Source: Enterococcus_K sp051713825
GTDB lineage: Bacteria > Bacillota > Bacilli > Lactobacillales > Enterococcaceae
Assembly: GCF_051713825.1 (NCBI RefSeq)
Contig: NZ_JBIOQR010000001.1
Span: 1 to 64,000 of the forward strand
Length of the DNA stretch: 64,000 bases
Direction of reading: 5' to 3'
Below the pieces are notes generated by a model. That model saw only the letters and a list, made by a program, of their open reading frames with translations. It ran no database searches and was not told where the DNA came from. Position 1 is the first letter of the stretch; each line of letters begins with the position of its first letter. This document shows, piece by piece, positions 33,090-42,246 of the stretch. The position numbers and the translations under genes were made by a program.

Positions 33090-35636
33090 GTGAGTGAAGA
33101 AATCAAAGAAAATATCCATGACGTCAATCTGACGAGTGAAATGAGAGAGTCCTTCATTGATTATGCAATGAGTGTTATCGTTGCTCGTGCATTACCAGAC
33201 GTTCGTGACGGCTTAAAGCCCGTTCATAGAAGAATTCTTTATGGGATGAATGAACTTGGGGTAACCCCCGATAAACCACATAAAAAATCAGCCCGGATTG
33301 TTGGGGATGTTATGGGTAAATACCATCCTCATGGGGATAGTGCGATTTATGAATCAATGGTTCGTATGGCACAACCATTTAGCTATCGTTACATGCTAGT
33401 AGACGGCCACGGAAACTTTGGTTCAGTCGATGGCGATGGTGCGGCAGCAATGCGTTATACAGAAGCCCGAATGAGCAAAATTGCGATGGAAATGTTGCGT
33501 GATATTAACAAAAATACCGTTGATTATCAAAGTAACTATGATGATACTGAGCGTGAACCCAATGTGTTACCAGCTCGTTTCCCCAACCTTTTGGTGAATG
33601 GGACAACAGGGATTGCAGTTGGGATGGCAACAAACATTCCACCTCATAATTTGAATGAAGTTGTGGCTGCGGTAAACCTCTTAATGGAAAACCCAGATGT
33701 TACGACCAACGAATTAATGGAAGTTTTACCAGGACCAGATTTCCCAACAGGCGGGTTAGTTATGGGGAAATCAGGCATCAGAAAAGCTTATGAAACAGGT
33801 AAGGGTTCAATTACCATTCGAGCAAAAGTTGAAATTACAGAAATGCCTAATGGAAAAGAACGAATCTTAGTGACTGAGCTTCCTTATGTGGTAAACAAAG
33901 CCAAATTAATTGAACGTATTTCAGAATTGCACCGCGAAAAACGAATTGAAGGAATCACAGATCTTCGCGATGAATCTTCTCGTGAAGGGATGCGTATTGT
34001 CATTGATGTCCGTCGCGATGTCAGTGCATCAGTTATTTTGAACAATTTATACAAATTAACTTCTCTACAAACTTCATTTGGTTTTAACATGTTGGCTATT
34101 GAAAAAGGCGTTCCAAAAGTCTTAAGCTTAAAACAAATTCTAGAAAACTACATCGAACATCAACGAGAAGTAATTGTTCGTCGTACAGAATTTGATAAAC
34201 AAAAAGCAGAAGCAAGAGCGCATATTTTAGAAGGTCTGCGAATTGCGCTAGATCACATTGATGAAATTATTCGAATTATTCGAAGTGCCAAAGCAGAAGA
34301 TGAAGCCAAAAGAACTTTAATTGAACGTTTCGACTTCTCAGACCGTCAAGCACAGGCTATCTTAGATATGCGTTTGCGTCGATTGACTGGTTTAGAACGC
34401 GATAAGATTGAAAATGAATATCAAGAACTCTTAAAACTGATTGCGGACTTAACCGATATTTTGGCGAATCCGGGACGAGTAACAGAGATTATCAAAACTG
34501 AATTAGGTGAGATTGGTGCTCGTTTTGGTGACAAACGTCGAACAGAGCTTCTCGTAGGTGAAGTCTTGAGTCTGGAAGATGAAGACTTGATTGAAGAAGA
34601 AGAAATCGTTATTACGTTAACCAATAATGGTTATATCAAACGTGTCGCTAACAGTGAATTTAGAGCGCAACGTCGTGGGGGCCGTGGTGTTCAGGGAATG
34701 GGCATTCACAACGATGATTTCGTGAAGAATCTGGTTTCTTGTTCGACACACGATACTTTACTCTTCTTCACTAATAACGGTAAAGTTTATCGAGCAAAAG
34801 GATATGAAATTCCAGAATATGGTCGCACAGCAAAAGGAATTCCAGTGATTAATCTATTAGGAATTGACTCAGCTGAGAAGATTCAAGCGATTATTTCTGT
34901 TGAAGGACAAGCTGAGGATGGTCATTATCTGTTCTTTACTACTCGTTTAGGAACGGTTAAACGGACGACTGTTACAGCCTTTTCAAATATCCGAAGCAAT
35001 GGCTTAATTGCGATTGGATTGAAGGATAATGATGAGCTAGTCAACGTATTAATGACAGATGGCACAGCCAATATCATTATTGGAACGCATACTGGATATT
35101 CTGTAACCTTTAAAGAAGAGGTCGTTCGAGATATGGGACGAACAGCTTCTGGGGTTCGCGGTATTCGTTTGAGAGAAGATGATTATGTCATCGGCGCAGC
35201 AACGATGGATAAAGGCAAAGAAGTGCTTGTGATTACTGAAAATGGTTATGGAAAACGGACGAAAGTCTCTGAATATCCAGTCAAAGGCCGTGGTGGTAAA
35301 GGGATCAAGACTGCCAATATTACACCAAAAAATGGACCACTAGCTGGTTTAACAACTGTAACAGGCGAAGAAGATATCATGTTGATTACAGATAAAGGTG
35401 TGATTATCCGCTTTAGCGCTAGCACCGTTTCACAAACAGGTCGTTCAACCTTGGGCGTTCGTTTGATGAAGATGGAGACTGAATCAAAAGTGGTAACGAT
35501 GGCGATTGTTGCTCCTGAAGAACTTGAAGAAGAGACAACAGAAACAACATCAGGTACAGAGAACGCAAATGATACAACCGTTATCGAAGAAACGATTCAA
35601 GAGATGACGACAGAAATAGAAGAAACAGAAGAATAA
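33090..35636 (+). CDS. gyrA: DNA gyrase subunit A
   Basis: 848 residues. Winged-helix and tower domains with catalytic Tyr123 (AAAMRYTEARM), the GyrA box QRRGGRGVQG and a C-terminal beta-pinwheel. An acidic Thr/Glu-rich tail follows. The quinolone-resistance region has Ser84 and Glu88 (HGDSAIYES), the usual susceptible-type residues. GTG start after AAGGAGGG. Confidence 0.98.
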   Translation: MSEEIKENIHDVNLTSEMRESFIDYAMSVIVARALPDVRDGLKPVHRRILYGMNELGVTPDKPHKKSARIVGDVMGKYHPHGDSAIYESMVRMAQPFSYRYMLVDGHGNFGSVDGDGAAAMRYTEARMSKIAMEMLRDINKNTVDYQSNYDDTEREPNVLPARFPNLLVNGTTGIAVGMATNIPPHNLNEVVAAVNLLMENPDVTTNELMEVLPGPDFPTGGLVMGKSGIRKAYETGKGSITIRAKVEITEMPNGKERILVTELPYVVNKAKLIERISELHREKRIEGITDLRDESSREGMRIVIDVRRDVSASVILNNLYKLTSLQTSFGFNMLAIEKGVPKVLSLKQILENYIEHQREVIVRRTEFDKQKAEARAHILEGLRIALDHIDEIIRIIRSAKAEDEAKRTLIERFDFSDRQAQAILDMRLRRLTGLERDKIENEYQELLKLIADLTDILANPGRVTEIIKTELGEIGARFGDKRRTELLVGEVLSLEDEDLIEEEEIVITLTNNGYIKRVANSEFRAQRRGGRGVQGMGIHNDDFVKNLVSCSTHDTLLFFTNNGKVYRAKGYEIPEYGRTAKGIPVINLLGIDSAEKIQAIISVEGQAEDGHYLFFTTRLGTVKRTTVTAFSNIRSNGLIAIGLKDNDELVNVLMTDGTANIIIGTHTGYSVTFKEEVVRDMGRTASGVRGIRLREDDYVIGAATMDKGKEVLVITENGYGKRTKVSEYPVKGRGGKGIKTANITPKNGPLAGLTTVTGEEDIMLITDKGVIIRFSASTVSQTGRSTLGVRLMKMETESKVVTMAIVAPEELEEETTETTSGTENANDTTVIEETIQEMTTEIEETEE

Positions 35637-35643
35637 GCTGGAC

Positions 35644-35680
35644 AAACGATCGGTAGGTTTCTATCGGTCGTTTCTTCTGT
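35644..35680 (+). terminator. Terminator of the gyrase operon
   Basis: AAACGATCGGTAG, loop gttt, CTATCGGTCGTTT then cttctg. Eight bases after the gyrA stop. The next 240 bp up to rsmG are AT-rich without a gene. Confidence 0.75.
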
Positions 35681-35925
35681 AAAAAATGAGTCTATTCTTT
35701 TTTTACAGAAGGATTGCGGCAGAAGATTTGTGTGAGTTACCTTGCAAAAATGGTTTGAGTAAATGAAAGAATCTTTAAGAAATTTTGGGCATGTGAAACA
35801 GCACATTTTTTTATTTTTTAACCAAAAGAATCTATGGATAGGCATTGCAAGAAAGCCGTATTTGCGTTAAAGTAGGATAAGAATGTGTGAAACATTTTTC
35901 TGTTTCACAAGAGAAAGGACAGCAT

Positions 35926-36642
35926 ATGACACCTGAAGAATTTCAACAGGCCTTAGCCACACATCAGATTGATTTATCAGAGGAGCAGATGGCCCAGTTT
36001 GAGCGTTATTTCCATCTATTGGTAGAGTGGAATGAGAAGATGAACTTAACGGCTATCACTGATAAAAAAGAAGTTTATTTAAAACATTTTTATGATTCGT
36101 TGACCCTTTCGTTTTCACAAGACTTTTCTCAAAAAGTCTCTTTGTGTGATGTCGGATCGGGTGCAGGATTTCCAAGTATTCCATTAAAAATTGTGTTCCC
36201 TGCATTAACGATTTCGATTGTTGATTCTTTAAATAAGCGAATTACTTTCTTGACAGAATTAGTCAAAGAACTAAAATTAGAGGACGTCCACTTATATCAT
36301 GATCGGGCAGAAACCTTCGGACAGACCAAAGAGATTCGTGAATCGTTTGATTTTGTCACAGCAAGAGCAGTCGCGCGATTAAATGTTCTAAGTGAGCTGT
36401 GTTTGCCTTTAGTGAAAAAGGATGGCTATTTCTTTGCCTTAAAAGCAGCCAAAAGTGAAGAAGAGTTGAACGAAGCGAAACCAGCAATCGCAACACTTGG
36501 TGGCAAGTTCATTGAAGAGCGTTCATTGAACTTACCCATTACAGAGGATGAGCGTCATGTGTTAGTGATTCAAAAGAAAAAAGAAACGCCTAAAAAATAT
36601 CCAAGAAAACCAGGTTTGCCCAATAAGCAACCGTTGAAATAG
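35926..36642 (+). CDS. rsmG: 16S rRNA (guanine527-N7)-methyltransferase RsmG (GidB)
   Basis: 238 residues. SAM-binding DVGSGAGFPSIPLKI, LVEWNEKMNLTAIT and FDFVTARAVARL are typical. Methylates G527 near the streptomycin site. An open frame extends 13 codons upstream, but GAAAGGA lies 7 bases before the ATG at 35926 and the family starts MTPEEF. 11 bp before parA. In many Firmicutes it follows mnmG on the other arm; here it follows gyrA. Confidence 0.95.
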   Translation: MTPEEFQQALATHQIDLSEEQMAQFERYFHLLVEWNEKMNLTAITDKKEVYLKHFYDSLTLSFSQDFSQKVSLCDVGSGAGFPSIPLKIVFPALTISIVDSLNKRITFLTELVKELKLEDVHLYHDRAETFGQTKEIRESFDFVTARAVARLNVLSELCLPLVKKDGYFFALKAAKSEEELNEAKPAIATLGGKFIEERSLNLPITEDERHVLVIQKKKETPKKYPRKPGLPNKQPLK

Positions 36643-36653
36643 GAGGAGACTCG

Positions 36654-37421
36654 ATGGCACGGATTATTTCTGTCGCAAACCAAAAAGGTGGCGTGGGAAA
36701 AACCACGACGACTGTTAATTTGGGTGCGTGTTTAGCGTTTAATGGAAAAAAAGTTTTACTTGTTGATATTGATGCCCAAGGAAATGCTACAAGTGGGATT
36801 GGTATTAGAAAACCGGATGTTGATCAAGATGTCTATGATGTGCTGGTCAATGAGACACCCATCAAAGAAACGATTCTATCAACCACTCGCGAGAATTTAG
36901 ATATTGTTCCGGCTACGATTCAGCTGGCAGGAGCCGAGATTGAATTAACTTCAATGATGGCAAGAGAATCTCGATTAAAAATGGCTTTAGCGGAAGTGGA
37001 AGATATCTATGATTTTATTTTGATTGACTGTCCACCTTCTTTAGGGCATTTGACGATTAATGCGTTCACCTCTAGTGACTCAATCTTGATTCCTGTACAG
37101 TGTGAGTATTACGCATTAGAAGGCTTGAGTCAATTGTTAAACACGGTTCGTCTGGTCCAAAAACATTTTAATCCAGAATTAAAAATCGAAGGTGTTCTGT
37201 TGACTATGTACGATGCCAGAACGAACTTAGGTGCTGAGGTCGTGGATGAAGTTCGAAAGTATTTTCGTGAAAAAGTCTATGACACGATTATTCCAAGAAA
37301 TGTTCGCCTATCAGAGGCGCCGAGCCACGGATTATCGATTATTGATTACGATCCACGTTCAAAAGGTGCAGAAGTGTACTTATCTCTAGCAAAGGAAGTG
37401 TTAAATCGTGAGCAAGAGTAA
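36654..37421 (+). CDS. parA: Chromosome partitioning ATPase ParA (Soj)
   Basis: 255 residues with deviant Walker A KGGVGKTTTTVNLG, DIDAQGNATSG and DFILIDCPPSL. It binds DNA as an ATP dimer, is stimulated by ParB, and regulates DnaA. Its end overlaps the parB start by 14 bp. Confidence 0.97.
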   Translation: MARIISVANQKGGVGKTTTTVNLGACLAFNGKKVLLVDIDAQGNATSGIGIRKPDVDQDVYDVLVNETPIKETILSTTRENLDIVPATIQLAGAEIELTSMMARESRLKMALAEVEDIYDFILIDCPPSLGHLTINAFTSSDSILIPVQCEYYALEGLSQLLNTVRLVQKHFNPELKIEGVLLTMYDARTNLGAEVVDEVRKYFREKVYDTIIPRNVRLSEAPSHGLSIIDYDPRSKGAEVYLSLAKEVLNREQE

Positions 37422-38298
37422 AGGCTTAGGTAGAGGAATTGATGCACTATTTCAAGATATTGCGAGCTTGGAGGAAGTTGATGTTCAAAAGGAATCGGTG
37501 ATTGAGCTTCCCTTAAATGAGCTACGTCCTAATCCGTATCAACCACGGAAAACCTTTGATGAAGCTTCTTTACAAGAGTTAGCGAATTCGATTGAGCAGT
37601 CGGGTGTTTTTCAACCGATTATTGTACGTCAATCAGCTGTTAAAGGTTATGAGATTATTGCTGGTGAGCGTCGTTTTCGAGCATCAAAATTAGCCGGCAA
37701 AGAAGCAATTCCTGCAATTGTCCGAGAATTTGATGAAGAAGCGATGATGCAAGTCGCAGTTTTGGAAAATTTACAACGGGAAGATTTGAATCCTTTAGAA
37801 GAAGCAGAAGCTTACGAAATGTTGATGAAGAACCTCAAACTAACACAGGCCGAAGTTGCAGAACGTTTAGGAAAAAGTCGCCCCTACATTGCAAATTACT
37901 TACGTTTATTGACGTTACCTGATTTGGTAAAAGAGATGGTTCAAGATGAGCGTCTTTCTATGGGACAAGCTAGAACTCTGCTTGGTCTAAAGGATAAACA
38001 GCTTATTTTAAAATTAGCCAATCGTGCGGTCAAAGAAAATCTAACGGTTCGTCAATTGGAACATTTAGTAAGTGAACTAAATGACAACAAAGGATCAGAA
38101 AAGAAAAAAGTTCCTCGTTTGGTTCAAGAAAAGCCCTATTATCTTCGTGAAAGTGAAGATCGTTTGATGGATAAATTTGGTACCAACGTTGAGATTCAAG
38201 AAAAAGATGGAAAAGGGAAAATCGAAATTGAGTACCTTTCTCAATCTGATTTAACGCGTATTTTAGATATTTTAAGTATTCGTTTTGATGAAGCATAG
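37408..38298 (+). CDS. parB: Chromosome partitioning protein ParB (Spo0J)
   Basis: 296 residues. The N-terminus KGLGRGIDALF recruits ParA. The CTPase core has RPNPYQPRKTF and AGERRFRASK, a helix-turn-helix (TQAEVAERLGKSRPYIANYLRLL) reads parS, and the C-terminal domain dimerises. GTG start. Three parS sites are seen at 2.08, 9.00 and 11.26 kb, 26-35 kb away on the other side of the origin. No Noc paralogue occurs here. Confidence 0.96.
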   Translation: MSKSKGLGRGIDALFQDIASLEEVDVQKESVIELPLNELRPNPYQPRKTFDEASLQELANSIEQSGVFQPIIVRQSAVKGYEIIAGERRFRASKLAGKEAIPAIVREFDEEAMMQVAVLENLQREDLNPLEEAEAYEMLMKNLKLTQAEVAERLGKSRPYIANYLRLLTLPDLVKEMVQDERLSMGQARTLLGLKDKQLILKLANRAVKENLTVRQLEHLVSELNDNKGSEKKKVPRLVQEKPYYLRESEDRLMDKFGTNVEIQEKDGKGKIEIEYLSQSDLTRILDILSIRFDEA

Positions 38299-38310
38299 GA
38301 GGAAAAGCTT

Positions 38311-38493
38311 ATGTATGATTTAGGGGATATTGTTGAGATGAAAAAACCACATGCCTGTCAAACCAATCGTTGGGAGATTGTTCGCATGGGGGCCGATATA
38401 AAAATTAAATGCGCGAATTGTGGTCATATTGTGATGATGCCACGTCGTGAATTTGAGAAAAAAATGAAAAAATTACTAGAAAAAAAAGTTTAG
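38311..38493 (+). CDS. DUF951 family small protein
   Basis: 60 residues with MKKPHACQTNRWEI and a CANCG zinc-like pair, followed by a basic tail (KKMKKLLEKK). A conserved Firmicute gene of unknown function nearly always between parB and ychF, as here. AGGAGG site. Confidence 0.92.
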   Translation: MYDLGDIVEMKKPHACQTNRWEIVRMGADIKIKCANCGHIVMMPRREFEKKMKKLLEKKV

Positions 38494-38509
38494 AAAGAGT
38501 GAAGATACT

Positions 38510-39610
38510 ATGGCACTAACCGCCGGAATCGTGGGTTTACCGAACGTCGGAAAATCGACCTTATTTAATGCAATTACAAAAGCAGGAGCAGAGGCTGCTA
38601 ACTATCCCTTTGCAACTATTGACCCGAATGTTGGGATGGTAGAGGTTCCTGATTATCGTTTACAAAGATTAACTGAATTAGTGAAGCCTAAAAAAACAGT
38701 CCCAACCACTTTTGAATTTACTGATATCGCTGGAATTGTTCGTGGTGCCAGTAAAGGGGAAGGGCTAGGAAATCAATTTTTAAGTCATATCCGCCAAGTA
38801 GACGCAATCTGTCACGTGGTTCGTTGTTTTGATGATGACAACATTACCCACGTCGAAGGGCGCGTTGACCCATTAGAAGATATTGATACAATTAATTTGG
38901 AGTTGGTCTTAGCTGATTTGGAATCTGTTAACAAACGTTATACACGTGTGGCGAAGATTGCCAAAACCAAAGATAAAGAAGCTGTGGCAGAGTTAGCAGT
39001 GTTAGATAAAATTAAACCAGTCTTAGAGGAAGGAATTTCAGCTCGCTCTATCGAATTTACAGATGAAGAACAAAAAATTGTTCGAAGTCTCTTCTTGTTG
39101 ACAACAAAACCTGTGTTGTACGTAGCAAATGTATCAGAAGAGGAAGTCTCTGATGCAGACAACAACCACTATGTTCAAACAGTTCGTAATTTTGCTTCAA
39201 GCGAAAATGCTGAAGTCATCGTCATTTGTGCGAGAGCAGAAGAAGAAATCGCTGAGTTGGATGAGGAAGATAAAGCAGAGTTTCTTGAAGCGTTGGGGAT
39301 TGAAGAATCAGGTTTGGATCAATTAATTCGTGCAGCCTATGATTTATTAGGCTTGGCTACTTACTTTACAGCGGGTGAACAAGAAGTTCGCGCGTGGACA
39401 TTCATCAAAGGGATGAAAGCACCTCAAGCTGCTGGAATTATCCATACGGACTTTGAACGAGGCTTTATTCGAGCTGAAACGGTTTCTTTTGAAGACTTAA
39501 GTAAGTATGGAAATATGCAAGCTGCCAAGGAAGCAGGGCGTGTTCGTTTAGAAGGAAAAGATTACGTTGTGCAAGATGGCGATGTTATGTTGTTCCGATT
39601 TAACGTATAA
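38510..39610 (+). CDS. ychF: Redox-regulated ATPase YchF
   Basis: 366 residues. Obg-family fold, G1 GLPNVGKSTLFNAIT, DIAGIVRGASKGEGLGNQFL, and a C-terminal TGS domain ending DVMLFRFNV. Binds ATP more than GTP and associates with ribosomes. Cotranscribed with parAB and the DUF951 gene. Confidence 0.96.
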   Translation: MALTAGIVGLPNVGKSTLFNAITKAGAEAANYPFATIDPNVGMVEVPDYRLQRLTELVKPKKTVPTTFEFTDIAGIVRGASKGEGLGNQFLSHIRQVDAICHVVRCFDDDNITHVEGRVDPLEDIDTINLELVLADLESVNKRYTRVAKIAKTKDKEAVAELAVLDKIKPVLEEGISARSIEFTDEEQKIVRSLFLLTTKPVLYVANVSEEEVSDADNNHYVQTVRNFASSENAEVIVICARAEEEIAELDEEDKAEFLEALGIEESGLDQLIRAAYDLLGLATYFTAGEQEVRAWTFIKGMKAPQAAGIIHTDFERGFIRAETVSFEDLSKYGNMQAAKEAGRVRLEGKDYVVQDGDVMLFRFNV

Positions 39611-39696
39611 AAGCTATCAAGTTTCCTATGAACTATGGTAAAATAGCTTTTGTGAATTCCGTTGTTTAGGAACAATGGCGAAGGAGGACAATCGAA

Positions 39697-40392
39697 ATGG
39701 AACCAGAAAAACTACGAGAAATCGTTAGTGAAAATCGCAGTCTAGAAACGAAACTAACCAAACGTAACCAACAATATATCTTTGATTTGAAAAAGGCCCT
39801 AGTAGCGGCTAACTTAAGCGAAGAAGAAAAAACTTTGGCTTTACATGATATTCTACCTGTATTAGTGGAAGAACAAAAAGGTGGAAAGACAGCTAGACAA
39901 TTGTTTGGGACGGTCTCTGAACGAACAGAAGCGATTATTAGTAAACCTCAAAAACCAAAATCAACCAGCCCTTGGACGATGTGGTTAGATAATACCTTAT
40001 TAATCTTCGGAATCTTCAGTATTATGATTTCGGCTATGGCGTTCATTTCACGTGGTACGCAAATGGCTTATGGATTAACAACCTTGGTATTAAGCTCGGC
40101 TATCGGTGGTTGGGTCTTCTACTTAATGTACAAATACATCTATCGTTTTGAACAACCAGGCGCAGACAAAAGTCAGAAGCCAGGGATGTTAAAATCAATG
40201 GGAATTATTGTCGGAACCACGTTACTATGGGTTCTTTCATTAGCTGCGACAATGATGTTACCACCTGTTGTTAACCCAATCTTTGAACCAGTTGTGGTGA
40301 TTTTCATAGGAGCGATTGCGTTAGCTGTTCGTTACTACTTAAAGAAAAAATATGGGATTGTGGGCAGTTTAGCTGTTCCACGAAACAGATAA
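39697..40392 (+). CDS. DUF1129 family membrane protein
   Basis: 231 residues. About 90 soluble N-terminal residues (ending VSERTEAIISKPQKPK) precede four membrane segments at about 95-115, 120-145, 165-190 and 195-212, then a basic end. Function unknown; the gene often follows ychF in lactic acid bacteria. AAGGAGG before ATG, own terminator at 40399. Confidence 0.82.
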   Translation: MEPEKLREIVSENRSLETKLTKRNQQYIFDLKKALVAANLSEEEKTLALHDILPVLVEEQKGGKTARQLFGTVSERTEAIISKPQKPKSTSPWTMWLDNTLLIFGIFSIMISAMAFISRGTQMAYGLTTLVLSSAIGGWVFYLMYKYIYRFEQPGADKSQKPGMLKSMGIIVGTTLLWVLSLAATMMLPPVVNPIFEPVVVIFIGAIALAVRYYLKKKYGIVGSLAVPRNR

Positions 40393-40398
40393 TACCTC

Positions 40399-40440
40399 AA
40401 AAAAGTCAGTATCCTTGTGTTGGATGCTGGCTTTTTTTTA
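40399..40440 (+). terminator. Terminator after the DUF1129 gene
   Basis: AAAAAGTCAGTATCC, a short loop, GGATGCTGGC then TTTTTTT. Confidence 0.85.
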
Positions 40441-40471
40441 CGCGTAAAATTCAGGCTCTACATTAAATGAT

Positions 40472-40614
40472 GTGAATGACGGGCATATCATTCACAGAAG
40501 GTCTCCTAAAAGCATAGAGAACCGTTAGTAAGTACTAAGGCTTTTATTTTTTAGGTAGAAAAAAATAATAATCACCTCATTAATGTTGACTTGAAAGGTA
40601 GAATCTGTTATTTT
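40472..40614 (+). promoter_or_regulatory. guaB upstream region: dyad and promoter
   Basis: A dyad GTGAATGA-8 nt-TCATTCAC lies at 40472-40495. A promoter TTGACT (40586-40591), 17 bp, TATTTT (40609-40614) follows. The dyad is about 90 bp upstream of the promoter; its role is unknown. No guanine riboswitch pattern is seen. Confidence 0.5.
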
Positions 40615-40650
40615 CATATATAAAATTAAATAAGAGGAGTGGTACTAAAA

Positions 40651-42135
40651 ATGTCCAACTGGGAAACAAAGTTCGCGAAAAAAGGGTTAACTTTTGATGA
40701 TGTCTTATTGATACCAGCAGAAAGTCACGTGTTACCAAACGAAGTGGATATGAGTGTAAAGCTAGCTAAAAATATTACGTTAAACATTCCAATTATGAGT
40801 GCAAGTATGGATACTGTCACTGACAGTAAAATGGCGATTGCGATGGCTCGACAAGGTGGTTTGGGTGTCGTTCATAAAAATATGAGTATCGTTCAACAAG
40901 CGGATGAAGTCAGAAAAGTCAAACGTTCAGAAAGTGGCGTTATCATTGATCCTTTCTTTTTAACTCCTCAAAATCTTGTGGCAGATGCAGAGCAATTAAT
41001 GAGCAAATACAGAATTAGTGGTGTACCAATTGTTGAAACAATGGAAAACCGTAAGCTAGTTGGAATTATTACAAACCGTGATATGCGCTTTGTGACAGAT
41101 TATCAAATGTTTATTTCAGAAGTGATGACCAAGGATAATCTAGTTACCGCCCCAGTAGGTACCTCTTTAAAGGATGCAGAAAAAATTCTTCAACAACATA
41201 AAATTGAAAAATTACCTATCGTTGATTCAGATGGTCGTTTAAGCGGTCTGATTACAATTAAAGATATTGAAAAAGTCATTGAGTTTCCCAATGCTGCCAA
41301 AGATGAGCATGGACGTTTACTTGTAGCAGCGGCAGTCGGTGTGACGAGTGATACATTTGACCGCGCACAAGCATTACTTGATGCAGGTGCTGACGCAATT
41401 GTAATTGATACCGCACATGGACATAGCGCAGGGGTCATTCGTAAAATTGCAGAGATCCGAGCAACTTTCCCAGAAGCAACCTTAATTGCTGGAAATGTAG
41501 CTACGGCCGAAGCAACAAAAGCCCTTTATGATGCAGGGGTTGATGTGGTGAAGGTTGGGATTGGTCCTGGTTCAATTTGTACTACGCGTGTTGTTGCCGG
41601 TGTTGGTGTTCCTCAATTAACTGCGATTTATGACGCTGCCTCAATTGCTCGTCAATATGGTAAAGCGATTATTGCGGATGGAGGAATCAAGTACTCTGGA
41701 GATATTGTAAAAGCTTTAGCGGCAGGTGGTCATGTGGTGATGCTAGGAAGTATGTTAGCTGGAACGGATGAATCACCAGGCGAATTTGAGATTTATCAAG
41801 GCCGTCGTTTTAAAACTTATCGTGGTATGGGCTCATTAGGCGCGATGGAAAAAGGTTCAAGTGATCGTTACTTCCAAGGTGGCGTAAATGAAGCCAACAA
41901 GCTAGTTCCTGAAGGGATTGAGGGACGTGTTGCCTATAAAGGAAGCGTCTCAGATATTATTTTCCAGATGATTGGTGGCTTAAAATCAGGTATGGGTTAC
42001 GTTGGTGCTGGCAATCTACAACAATTGCGCGATGAAGCGCAGTTTGTTCAAATGAGTGGTAGTGGATTAAAAGAATCTCATCCCCATGATGTGCAAATTA
42101 CGAAAGAAGCACCAAACTATTCAGTCGAATCATAA
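40651..42135 (+). CDS. guaB: IMP dehydrogenase
   Basis: 494 residues. TIM-barrel enzyme oxidising IMP to XMP, the first step to GMP. LTFDDVLLIPAES start, two CBS domains (about residues 95-210), catalytic loop GIGPGSICTTRVVAGVGVPQ with Cys, and flap QGGVNEANKLVPEGIEG. The start at 40651 gives MSNWETKFAKKGL with GAGGAG upstream. Monocistronic, convergent with serS. Confidence 0.97.
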   Translation: MSNWETKFAKKGLTFDDVLLIPAESHVLPNEVDMSVKLAKNITLNIPIMSASMDTVTDSKMAIAMARQGGLGVVHKNMSIVQQADEVRKVKRSESGVIIDPFFLTPQNLVADAEQLMSKYRISGVPIVETMENRKLVGIITNRDMRFVTDYQMFISEVMTKDNLVTAPVGTSLKDAEKILQQHKIEKLPIVDSDGRLSGLITIKDIEKVIEFPNAAKDEHGRLLVAAAVGVTSDTFDRAQALLDAGADAIVIDTAHGHSAGVIRKIAEIRATFPEATLIAGNVATAEATKALYDAGVDVVKVGIGPGSICTTRVVAGVGVPQLTAIYDAASIARQYGKAIIADGGIKYSGDIVKALAAGGHVVMLGSMLAGTDESPGEFEIYQGRRFKTYRGMGSLGAMEKGSSDRYFQGGVNEANKLVPEGIEGRVAYKGSVSDIIFQMIGGLKSGMGYVGAGNLQQLRDEAQFVQMSGSGLKESHPHDVQITKEAPNYSVES

Positions 42136-42140
42136 AAAAA

Positions 42141-42182
42141 TAACGGCCGCCACAGTTAAAAAATTGTGGTAGCCGTTTTGTT
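42141..42182. terminator. Bidirectional terminator between guaB and serS
   Basis: AACGGCcgCCACA pairs with TGTGGtaGCCGTT around an AT-rich loop, with an A-run and TTTTG on the flanks. Confidence 0.8.
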
Positions 42183-42246
42183 ATTTAGAAGTTGTTGTTT
42201 CGTGGTCAGCAGTTAGTACGCTAGGCCTCATTTGACCGACGTGCCT

